Of a stretch of 64,000 nucleotides of DNA, positions 19,867 through 33,332 are shown one piece after another. The notes below the pieces were generated by a model. That model was not told the DNA's origin and searched no databases. It was given only the letters and a program-made list of their open reading frames with translations. The first letter of the stretch is position 1, and every line of letters begins with the position of its first letter. Source of the DNA: Helianthus annuus (Eukaryota > Streptophyta > Magnoliopsida > Asterales > Asteraceae); the NCBI RefSeq assembly GCF_002127325.2, contig NC_035433.2, forward strand, positions 124,092,088 to 124,156,087, written 5' to 3'. The translations under genes were made by a program, and so were the position numbers.

Positions 19867-20637
19867 GCTGCATGATTGGGCGATGATGGATATTGTTGAC
19901 TAGGCCGGAGCCCAATTTTTTAGGTTTGGTAGTGGTTTGTGAAACAGTTATGGTCTGTAATCTCTTGAACAATAGTTTCTTAGGGTTAAGGATCCTGGAT
20001 CCTTTGGACAACAGGTAGGATTGCAAAAGGTGGAGGGATCCTCTGTTTGGGGGATGAAGCCTTTGTGATCCTGCCGCCTTTAATTTCCTGCACAATGCTA
20101 AGACCGCATAGACAATGGACACCCTTTGCCAACCCATGTGGACGGGCCACGTTTTGCTGGTAGAAATGTGGGTTGGCAATTTTGACAACTTTTTGAAAGG
20201 GTTAAAGATCCTTTTGTTTAATAATATGACTTTAACTTTTCTGGCTTATCTCGTGTTGTTATCCTTATCTCCTTGTTTCTTAGTTGCTTTTGTAGTATAT
20301 TTGTTAAAGTGGCAAGAGTTGAAAATATATTTAATAAAGTTAGGATATGATCCTAGATCAAATATCCTGATATTGAAAATATTCAAAGTATTTTAGTTCA
20401 AGGACCATAGGTTTGGTTGTCAAAGTATAAGGGTTGGTTAGGATAATGAGTATAATCAAAATAGTCAAGGATCATACCTGAGGATCCAAGTTAGGATCCT
20501 AACCTTCAACCGAGACAGTCGTAGATAAGATTTTACTAGATAATAAGGATTAAGGATCCTTATGTGTTTGAACTTTGACAATCCTGAAAAACGAAGCACA
20601 ATTTGGGACTAAGCCGATGTAAGAAATAAATTAGTAA
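19867..20637. other. T1 spacer after the antisense gene
   Basis: Non-coding in all frames that I can support. It includes GGGCGATGATGGA and GGAGCCCAATTTTT blocks shared with T-B and T3, a GGGTTGGCAATTTTGACAAC block (near 20173) also found in T-B and T3, and scattered GGATCC words. It is probably the 3' untranslated region of the antisense transcript. Confidence 0.6.
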
Positions 20638-20751
20638 CTGGGGACATGCCCAAAGGATAACTGAGAATGATCCCGGAGGATCACTGGGGACAAGCCCAAA
20701 GGATAACTGGGGACGAGCCCAAAGGATAACTGGGGACGAGCCCAAAGGATC
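20638..20751. repeat. Minisatellite of CTGGGGACAAGCCCAAAGGATAA units (T1)
   Basis: About five imperfect units of about 22 bp with the core GGGGAC(A/G)(A/T)GCCC. Further isolated copies occur at about 20986-21030. Equivalent arrays are at about 28596-28694 (T-B) and 59669-59755 (T3). Copy number and linker bases vary while the core is kept. Confidence 0.8.
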
Positions 20752-20753
20752 GT

Positions 20754-20882
20754 ATGTAAACTGGAGTATGGCCCATACTGGCGACTATCCAAACTTAGTG
20801 ACATGAAAATGTCAAAACCTTAGCTAACGTGAAAACGTTAGAAACCTTAGGAACGGATGTATGGTACGTCTACCATTATACG
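20754..20882 (+). ncRNA. Conserved hairpin island in T1 spacer (possible structured RNA)
   Basis: Four short inverted repeats lie in a row: AGTATG-GCC-CATACT (20765-20779), TGACAT-GAAA-ATGTCA (20799-20814), CTAACGT-GAAA-ACGTTAG (20824-20841) and ATGGTA-CGTC-TACCAT (20861-20876). Two have GNRA-type GAAA loops when read on the plus strand. By eye the block is about 97 percent identical between T1 and the old copy T-B, much higher than the nearby pol. No open frame explains this. It may be a structured element of the antisense transcript, a terminator between converging transcripts, or a replication signal. The ncRNA label is tentative. Confidence 0.5.
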
Positions 20883-21261
20883 TAGGATCCTAAATATAGC
20901 CAGTACGATGAGGTTGTCAGCCCCGGAAGTGGGTACTGGTCCCAAAGACGTGAACTATATCAGGATCATCGTGCGCTGCTGGCGGAAACTGGGGATAATC
21001 CCAAGGATAACTGGGGTTGGACCCAAGGATCTGCGGTGCTTTTGAAGATCTTTGATGATATGCTGAAGATACCTGAACTTATCATAACTCAAATGTTTCG
21101 TGAGTAGAGGATGAAGGATACATGATCCTTATCCTTAGGTAAAAAGTAAGAAAATTCAATAGTTTCTAGGATAAGCATATTACCAGAGTAAGGATCACTG
21201 ATATCACCGGGATCCTTTAAGGATACTTCAATGTAAGGATCACGTGCATGGAGGATCATGT
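20883..21261. other. T1 spacer next to pol
   Basis: Non-coding. It holds further GGGGATAATCCC and GGGGTTGGACCC units related to the minisatellite, and many GGATC words. It contains no recognised gene. Confidence 0.6.
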
Positions 21262-24567
<3,306 letters not shown>

Positions 24568-27137
24568 CTATTGCTCCCTTGGCTTCGAGGTTGGCTTCAT
24601 GGATGAGGTATAACAATCCTTAGCCTCCTGCTGATCACTGTCGATCTTGATTATCCCCCATGGGCTAGGGAGCTTCACACATTGATGGTAGGTAGATGGG
24701 ACTGCTTTCATATCGTGTATCCAAGGCCTGCCAAGGATAACGTTGCAACAAGATAAACAGTCAATAACACAAAATTTCTGATAATTATGTAATCCTTCCA
24801 CGTAGATTGGGAGTTTGATGTCCCCCAGGGTTTTCTTCGTTTCTCCACTGAATCCTACAAGCACGGAGGATCTCGGTGTGATGTCTGATTCTGGGATACC
24901 CATTTTCTTCTGAACATCAAGCTGGATAATGTTCACTGAGCTCCCTCCATCAATAAGGATCCTGCGGACAAAATGGTTAGAGATAAAGAGAGTGATAACT
25001 AAACTATCATGGTGAGGATCTTGAATGTTAATGCGATCATCTTCATCAAATGTTATCATCTTCCCTTCTGAGACACTTGAGGTTCTAATAGGCCTTTCTC
25101 CATTATCCATTTTTGATTCCTTTGCATGTCTTTTGGCCGCCGAGAAGGATGTACCACAGATGTCTGATCCTCCGGATATAAAGTTGATCACTTGTGCATT
25201 TGCCGGAGGTGCTGGAGCTTTTTCGGGGATCCTTTCAGGATCCTGGGTCCTTTGCTTTTTTCTCCCCAGCAATTCTTTTAGATGCCCCTTGCTTAGCAGG
25301 TATCCAATTTCTTTTCTTAAGGCTATGCAATCTTCAGTTAGATGCCCGAAATCCTCATGGTATGCACACCATTTTGACTTGTCTTTAGTCCCGGATGGTT
25401 TATCATTCTTCCTGGGCCATCTAGCTTTTTCACCTAGATTCTGCATTGCAAGGATCAGTTCATGATTATCAACGGAAAAACAATATTCTGAGATTGGAGG
25501 ATAATCTTCATCATCCTCTTCTTGGTCAACAGCATGCACATTCTTGTTCTCATTTCTATGGTAGGATTTGAATTTGTTGTTCTTGAAGGAGGATCCTTGC
25601 TTCTCCTGTTTTGAGGATCCTACTTGTCTCTCCTGGATCCTCTTGTCATCCTCTAGCCGGATGAACCTGAGTGCTCGAGTTCTTACTTCATCTAGATTCC
25701 TGCATGGTGTCATAACAAGATCATCATAGAATAATGAATCCTTAAGCAGTCCCATTTTGAAGGCTTCAACAGCCGTAGCCATATCCAAGTTGGGAATGTC
25801 CAAGGATACTTTACTAAATTTAGTTATATAATCCCTTAATGATTCATTATGATTTTGAGTTATCCTGTACAAATCACTAGTTAATTTTTCAAATTTTCTG
25901 CTACAAGAGAATTGGTTATTGAATAAATTAACTAAATTAGCAATTGAAGTAATAGAGTAGGGGGAAGACTTAGCAGCCACTTAAGAGCTGATCCCGTAAG
26001 AGTGGATCCAAATCCTTTACATAGGCATGCTTCCTTCAACTTTTCTGGGATAGGATTGATCTCCATCCTCTCCCTGTATTGTGCTATATGCTCCTCTGGA
26101 TCCGTTGTGCCATCATACAGCTTCATGGTAGGGATATGGAACCTTTTGGGTACCTCTGCATCACAAATTGGTGGTGCAAAGCGAGATACCTTGTGGCTTC
26201 CATCTGCAATCTCTGGGATAGGCTTGACTACCCCTGGAACACTTGAGATCATATCTTTTAGCTTCTGCAACTCCCTGGCCATAGCATGATTGGTACCTGT
26301 ATCCTGCACGAATCCATGGTTAGTGGTAGGATAATTATTTAAAGTGTTACCTCCCATTGGGTTCAAGTTAGGGGACCCATATTGCTGGGATTCTGGAACA
26401 ACGGAGGGACCAGTGGAAGCAATGGTCTGCATTGGAATGAAGTCCCCTTGATGGACATATAGATTTCCTGTTTGCAAACTTTTTAGGGATCCTGGTATCT
26501 GGAAGGATCCTGGTGTTTGGGATGATCCTGGAACGAAGGAGGATCCTTGAACCTGGGATGATCCTGGAACAAAGGAAGATCCTTGGCCCTGGAATGATCC
26601 TGGAACAAAGTAGGATCCTTGAAACTGCTGTGCCCCCGGATAGGCTCCTGAATTCATGAAGGATCCCATGTACTGAGGATAGGATCCTACTGGCTGAAAA
26701 TGTGAGCCTGATGTCTGAGTCATTGCTGCCGACTTGAGATGTAATCCTCTTGACTCCCCTATGATTTGCACGTCCGGGATCCCTGATGGCTGGGAAGTGA
26801 TCATTGGAGTATCGAAGCTCAAGGGTTTGGGCATCAGTGGGGAATGATCCTCTGCCGCTTTCTTTTGTCTTTTGAGGTCTCCAATTTCCCTGAGGATCCT
26901 GTCATTAGTCTCATCCTGCCGCTGCATACGATCCTTCATCTGCAAAATTAAAGCAAATACATCACTAGTACTGGGAATAGAAGAATTCATAGCAGAAGAA
27001 GATGGAGGTTTAGAGAAAGTGGGAGTTGATCTCTTCTCAGTATTTTTCTGAGATCCTGCCGGTGGAGGAGGCAAAGTGGTCTGTGATGAGGTGACTGCAG
27101 ACATCGCCGTGGACGTGTTCTTCAATGATGAAGCCAT
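24568..27137 (-). CDS. T1 gag-protease (one frameshift near 25960)
   Basis: The start is the ATG at 27135-27137 (MASSLKNTST), conserved in T-A; an upstream ATG at 27164 is not conserved. The N-terminal third is a disordered Gly/Ser/Gln/Pro-rich tract with SSFVPGSSQ-type repeats. Next comes a capsid-like domain, the zinc-knuckle variant CAYHEDFGHLTEDC and an aspartic protease with ILIDGGSS near 24940-24960. Gag builds the particle and protease cuts the polyprotein. A single-base deletion near 25959-25965 (T-A and T-B have one more A before the G run) shifts the frame, giving segments 25932-27137 and 24568-25980. Whether this is a true mutation or an assembly error in a homopolymer cannot be told here. 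The frame ends at the leaky UAG. Confidence 0.9.
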
Positions 27138-27193
27138 ATAACTCTTTGAAATGATTTCGAACAAAAGATTTTCTTATGAATGAAGCACCAATT

Positions 27194-27211
27194 GCCCCAC
27201 GGTGGGCGCCA
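27194..27211 (-). promoter_or_regulatory. Primer-binding site of T1
   Basis: TGGCGCCCACCGTGGGGC on the minus strand, three bases after the end of the 5' LTR. It is identical to T-A. Confidence 0.85.
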
Positions 27212-27214
27212 AAC

Positions 27215-27941
27215 TGTTTTGGTCAAAAATCACACAAGGATAATATAACCAAACTTTATGTAAACGGGGTATGATGCTTGGCTAATTATGAAAGTAAAGG
27301 ATCACTTCTGTGATAAAGATGCAAAGACACAATGATTTATACGAGGAAAAAGCCCTTGATCAATGTATGATCTCCGGCATAAAAAACCTCGGGTGATGGC
27401 AACTACCGATCACCAACTTCAATATAAGAAAAATATGATTACAACTTCGGATAGTAATGAGCTGAGTACAAGGATCACTATTGTTTTGAGCGTCTAAGTG
27501 TGTGAGAATTGTGTTGTATGTCGTGTGTCCTCTTCCGAATGAGGAAGAGTGGTATTTATACGTGTGTAGGTGACCTATTTTAGGTAGCTAAACTAATATT
27601 CAGCTCATTACCCCTTTAGAAATGAGATACAATCTAGCCTAAATAGCCGCCCATAAATCAAGCCAAGTTTCCATATCCTGTGCAACGTCTATCTTCAATT
27701 AAGCTCTTGCCATAATTGTGAAGACGCGTCCCTTGATCATGATGCCTAGAGCGTATCCTGCTAGATGTTCCTGCAAAACAATATTGTATTAAGCGGAAGT
27801 GGCCGTTAGTATGAGGATCCTATAATGTCCCATGATCCTGATCCTGAAGTCCTGCTGAGGATCACTGTCTGCCAAAGAAACAAGGATCACTGGTAAGGAT
27901 CACGTGTAAGGATCACCTATAATAAAAATCCAGCCCTAACA
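27215..27941 (-). repeat. T1 5' LTR
   Basis: 727 bp, differing from the 3' LTR by about two substitutions (near 27369, and near 27895 beside GGATCACGTG). It is followed by the CCTTG duplication at 27942-27946. Confidence 0.95.
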
Positions 27942-29242
27942 CCTTGGACAATAGGGGGGTAGCAAAGGTGGATGGGCCCTTCTGTTTGTGGAGGATGAAG
28001 CCTTTGATGCCCCTCGCCTTTTTATTTCCTTCACTTATCGAACCTTTAGTATGGACACCCTTAGCCAACCCAAGTGGACGGGCCATGTTTTGCTGGTAGA
28101 AGCTTGGGTTGGCAATTTTGACAACCTTTAAAGGGGTTAACTTTGATAAATAAATAAAACTCTTAACTTTTGGCTATCTTGGTGTTGTTCATTTTGCATA
28201 CATTTACTTGTCAATTGCTATTGTACAATTTAAGAGTCTACAAGTTATTGATGAAAGTATAAAAATCAGTTTATGTAAAAAAATTTAGGATATGATCAAG
28301 GATCATATATCCTATAATCAAAAAGTTTGAAAAGTGAGACAATTTTAGGATCATATATCCTGTTGTCAAAGAATAAGGGTAACACTGATAAACCAAGAAT
28401 AAAGTTAAAGTTAATAAGGATCATACCAGAGAATCTAAGTTAGGATCCTATATCCATAACACTTACAATTGTGATAATCAAAAGACAAACCATTGTATAA
28501 AGTTAAGATTCAGGATCCTTAACTATTTAGCTTTGGAAACCTGAAATGAGACATAACTTGGGACTAAGCCAACTGTAAAAGAAAGAGTTAGTATCTGGGG
28601 ACAAGCCCAACAATCTGGGGACAAGCCCAATAAACTGGGGACAAGCCCAAAAAACTAGGGACAAGCCCAAAAAACCGGAGACAAGCCCAAAGGATCTTGT
28701 GTAAACTGGAGTATGGCCTATACTGTGACTATCCAAACTTAGTGACATGAAAATGCCAAAACCTTAGCTAACGTGAAAACGTTAGAAACCTTAGGAACGG
28801 ATGTATGGTACGTCTACCATTATACTTAGGATCCTAAATACAACCAGTATAATGAAATTGTCAGCCCCTAAAGCGGGCACTAGTCCCATTGCCTTTAACT
28901 GCACTAGGATAATCGTGCGCAACTGGCAAAGGTGTAAGAACCTGATTCTTAGAAGGTAATAGATACCTTAAACTGGGGACAAGCCCAAAAACTGGGGATA
29001 AACCCAAAGACTTAGGAAACTTCAATGGATATTTGATCCTTTGTCAAAGATGCACCAACTTCTGCAAAACTCAGAATTTAGTAAAGAAGGATAAAGGATC
29101 CTGGATCCTTCTCCTTGTAATCAAATAATTTAAAGGATTAGGTAAATTAGAATCAAATCATTACCAGAATGAGGATCATATATCCTCTAAGGATCCTTTA
29201 TGTATACCAGACATGAGGATGACCAAGGATCCTGGATCCTTC
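27942..29242. other. T-B spacer, right part, with minisatellite and hairpin island
   Basis: This continues the T-B spacer interrupted by T1. It includes a GGGTTGGCAATTTTGACAAC block near 28105, a GGGGACAAGCCC array (about 28596-28694) and a near-identical copy of the hairpin island (about 28702-28830). No open frame is supported. Confidence 0.75.
28702..28830 (+). ncRNA. Conserved hairpin island, T-B copy
   Basis: Same order of four hairpins as in T1. The CTAACGT-GAAA-ACGTTAG and ATGGTA-CGTC-TACCAT stems are unchanged. The first keeps pairing through a G-U pair in RNA, and the second has one mismatch (ATGCCA). Only about four differences from T1 were seen over about 126 bases, although T-B pol is clearly diverged. 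The functional class is unknown. Confidence 0.45.
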
Positions 29243-29815
29243 TTACATGAAGTATCTCTTTAAGTGGACAACATTCCAGGCTCTTGGTAACAAATCACCT
29301 TCCATTGTTAATAAAGGGTATGCCCCCTTTCATGCCTCAGCTTCAATAAGATAGGGGCCTTCCCATTTTGGTGCTAACTTGCCATCAGCAGGATTTGTGG
29401 TATTTTGGAATGCTTTCCTCAACACCATGTCACCAACTTGAAACTTTCTGATCCTGACATTCTTGTTATAAGCTCCAGCCATCCTTTGTTGATAACTAGC
29501 CAATCTTATCCTTGCTAAATCCCTGAGTTCTTCTATGGTATCCAAATCTTGAGCCAAGTTTTCAACATTTCCTTCAGGATCACGGATGCTTGTTCTTGCA
29601 GTAGGGACTACCATCTCTGTTGGGATCACAGATTCAGCTCCAAACACTAAAGAAAATGGAGTCTAGCCAGTAGCATTCTTGGGAGTTATTCTATCAGCCC
29701 ATAACACATAAGGTAGCTCTTCTGCCCATTTTCCCTAATTGGATCCAAGCTTCTTCTTCAAGTTGTTGATGATGATCTTATTAGATGATTCTGCTTGACC
29801 ATTAGTGTAACACCT
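29243..29815 (-). pseudogene. T-B pol, integrase C-terminus
   Basis: The minus strand encodes the last part of integrase, homologous to T1 residues about 910-1092. An internal TGA near 29330 and a TAG near 29663 close the frame. At 29815 the gene is cut by P; 29811-29815 is the left ATTAG duplication. The gene resumes at 43460. Confidence 0.88.
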
Positions 29816-30442
29816 CGAAATTTTGTGTCCAATGATGTGTTAACACGTGTCGTTTGATTACACGTGGCCTCTATAATAAATAAAGGACTAAATTTGACGA
29901 ACCTTGAAAGTATGTAAATTCGAGGGTTATAAATGTCAACAAAGGGTAAAATACTGTATAGTCACCCTAAATGATGCTCATACCTTCAAACGAATAAATC
30001 ATAGATCGTACGGAAGCGAAACGCGGAAGAAAGTGAGGGATTACAAACCACAGGGGTTAACTGTGTCAACATGTTTAAATTATACCTCTGAGTGACCCTA
30101 TAACGTTCCCAAAGCTTTGTAACAGTGTTATACACTCACTAGAATGTAATATATAAATTTCGCGAAGTTTCGTTATGAAACGAGAAAGTTACGATCGAAT
30201 TCGTAGGAGAAGGGTTAAAAGCGTCAATAATAAAATTTAAGGCCTTCTGAATAATAAATAAATTAACCAGGGGCTTAACGATACGGGTAAATAACGCGAG
30301 GTCCTTAATTGTAATTAACCGAGGGCCATATCGCAAAGTTACCCCTTCAAACCCGAAAGGTCAGGTTATTAATTACCGAAGATTCGATATTTATTATAAA
30401 GATTTAGTAATCATTGGAAAAAGATTTATTTTTAACCCCTTA

Positions 30443-30542
30443 CGGACCGTAAAGGGTATGCCTTACGGACCGTAAGGAGGTGAATGATTAAATATGATCC
30501 GCCGATGGCTTACGGACCGCAAGGCCGAAGCCATACGGTCCG
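30443..30542 (+). promoter_or_regulatory. TTACGGNCCGTAA palindromes in P U3
   Basis: Cores lie at 30443-30449, 30466-30472, 30513-30519 and 30536-30542. The first two form TTACGGACCGTAA, a 13-bp near-perfect palindrome. They sit about 180-280 bp upstream of the TATA box. The 3' LTR repeats them from about 40750. Confidence 0.6.
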
Positions 30543-30722
30543 TAAGCAACGCCCAGCGATAGATTGTTGGCTGTTGGCTGTTCTAATCGGCAAAACATGG
30601 AATGATGGGTTTCTCAGAGGTATGGACGCCCCCTACTCGACCCATAAACCTCTAGGACACATGCCATTCATCCCTTATCAGTTGTAGAGTGTTGTGTAAT
30701 GATCTAAGGGCTTGACCTTGGC

Positions 30723-30730
30723 TATAAATA
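30723..30730 (+). promoter_or_regulatory. TATA box of P 5' LTR
   Basis: GCTATAAATAGCATGC context; transcription would be expected from about 30755. Confidence 0.65.
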
Positions 30731-33163
30731 GCATGCTTATGCTCATAACTTTCATCACAACTCAAACACTCTCATCTGATCATTCCAAAAGCTTTCAAGC
30801 ATTCTCCTCTGTTCTACAATCAAGTCTCAACTTCTGTAAGTTGCTTAGTTCCTTTGTAGTTCAATTTATGCTTAGTAAATCACTAGAAACCAAACCGTCG
30901 TAAATACGGTTTGACTTTAAAATAAATCCGAGATGGTTCAGTCTTATGACGAATCAGAGGTAGTTATGAGTTGGCATTAATGTGGGTAATAAACCTCTAA
31001 AAGGGTTCCCCCTGATCACCACTCTAACTAGCTCAAATGCCGAGTCAAACGAACGGTTAAAAAGTCAACAGAAAGCTATTTTTGCGATTTATGCATAATC
31101 TGTAAGTATATGCTATGGAACCTGTTTAGACACTCTTAAAACATGATATTAAGTATATAAACTTGTTTGCGCTCGTTTGAATCGACCATTTGCTATATTG
31201 ACCCGGTTGGGGCCGAATGTCGCAAAAGTTTGACTTTTGCTTTAACTTCAGTTCTGACCCGTTTTAGTGAGGTATAGATATGCCTTAGGACTCTCTTAGG
31301 ACCAGGTTACATGATGGTGTAGACCTCTGTGATCGGTTCATGATTTGTCCGAGTCTTTTACGCATTTCCGTTAATCGCCTAAAAGTTGACCGTAACGGCC
31401 TTTTAAAAATAAAACGAGTATTTCGGACACGTGAACGGACCATAACCTTGCTTATTAAATTATAAGCATGTCCTTAAAGTTTCACGTCAATCCGAGGTCT
31501 AGAATGAGAGTTATGCTAAAAAGCGCAACTAAAGTAAACTTTTGTAATTAACGGCGCAATTAGCATAACGCCCATCTAAACCAAGATTTCGTCACCAGAA
31601 CTTTTACTCACTGTTATAAAATAATATTTTGGAATTTTAAAGATTTTTAATAATTTTTACCTTGCTCATAACCTGCGGTTATGGCTACGGTTCGGTAAAT
31701 ACCGAATATGCCCTTTTCGGCCAAAACTTGAGTTCTACAAGGTCTTTTGACCCGATTCCAGTTGCTACTGATTTTAAATAATAAATAAAGTATTTTAGAC
31801 TTTATAAACTGTTCGGGAAACTCAGATTTCCTGTAGAACTCGAAAAGCTCTTTAAAAGTCTTTAAAATGACCGGAAAACCCCTACGGGGCGTAATATTAA
31901 CTTAAACTCGTTACGGGCATCACGGAAGGTATCCTACTGATACCACAACCTCTTTAAGGCATATTGACTTAGGAAATAAGCGTAAGACTCTCATGGTTAA
32001 CCGTTTCGCCTATTGCGCGCACGGTTCGGCTTGTGAAACTAGTTTTCATAAATTAGCCGATACGGATCAAACTATATTATTTTGACCCCAAAATCCAGAG
32101 TGTGAACCTTGAACCCATATAAAACAAGTCTCTGAACTTGTTTGGGGCAGAATCACATTCCATTCTCGGTTTTCGCCTTTTCGCGCGATTAAACCATATT
32201 TATATTCCGGAACCAACCGGTCTAGGCTACGGCCAATATAAAGACCCGTTAGGATTCTAAGAGGTTAATTAAAACCTTCGTTCCAGATTAGGAGCCCAGT
32301 AAAAGCTATCGGTGATTTAATCAAATTAAGGAATAATACTTGCAAAGGTAAATACTTTTAACTTATTTCCCTTATATGGGCTTGGGATACGGTATAATAT
32401 TTACCGCTTGATTGAGCATCATATCTTCCATCGCTTAGGTGGTAAATTAAATATTATGATCGGCTCATTTAAACAGTTTTGTTTCTTAAAAGCCTTTGGG
32501 GGGTTAATGACCGTTGTCCCGGATATCCTTGGCATCATTTTACGAAATGGCCACGACCATCGACATCGCGGTGTAGGCGTACACCTGGTATATATTGTCG
32601 ACATTTAAATTAAAAGACGTAGCCGTTGGTTTCTATACTACGGTTTTACGCGATGTGGTGTGTCTATTAATCGTTAACCCGGCACGACCCGGACTACTGA
32701 ACGCATAAAAGAACATGTAATACGTTCACAAGATTTTAATAATTTTCCCAAGTTATAAAAGAGTTTGTGCCTTGTGCACTCAAATCAATTTTAAATAAAC
32801 ATTTCCAAACGTGTCAGTTGAATGTATTTACCAGTGTAAACTGACGTATTTTCCCCAAAAAGATTAAGTGCAGGTACTATACGAAATTGGCTGGTATTAG
32901 CTTCCTAAGCATCACGAATAGTCTCGCAAACTCGATGCCGTATCTGAATGAACAATATTTTATTATTTTGATCCGCTGTGGATACATTTGACTTCTGTAA
33001 TACATTTGATATTACCACCAGAGGTTGAAGTATATATTTATCTTTAAAGCTTCCGTTGTGCTTTTATATGATTGTGTGGTTTGACTATATTGTTACCAAC
33101 TACGTCACGGTAATCCCCCACCGGGCCCACCGGTGATACACGTGGAAATCGGGGTGTGACAGG

Positions 33164-33180
33164 TTGGTATCAGAGCCAAC
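33164..33180 (+). promoter_or_regulatory. Primer-binding site of P
   Basis: TTGGTATCAGAGCCAAC starts two bases after the LTR and matches the common plant initiator-Met PBS. Confidence 0.9.
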
Positions 33181-33332
33181 ATTGAGTGAATTAAACACTA
33201 TCCTATTGTGTTTAATCTCGATGACACAATTGCACATACTTGAGTCTAGACAATAACTTAGGACAAATTCGGGATTAATACTCCTTTTGTCTTTATTTTC
33301 ATTCGATTTTTAATAAGTTTTGGAACAGGAAA

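Larger units (their letters stand above)
29816..33161 (+). repeat. P 5' LTR (3346 bp)
   Basis: Starts TGTAACACCTCG and ends GGGGTGTGACA. It has four CGGNCCG palindromes at 30443-30542 and a TATA box at 30723-30730. The very long R/U5 part contains a candidate intron (30836-32873). Its length is unusually large for a Ty3/gypsy LTR. Confidence 0.95.

Noticed and set aside
30484..30903. Small plus-strand frames in the P LTRs (67 and 63 codons)
   Set aside because: They lie over U3 palindromes and the TATA region; identical copies in both LTRs simply reflect LTR identity.
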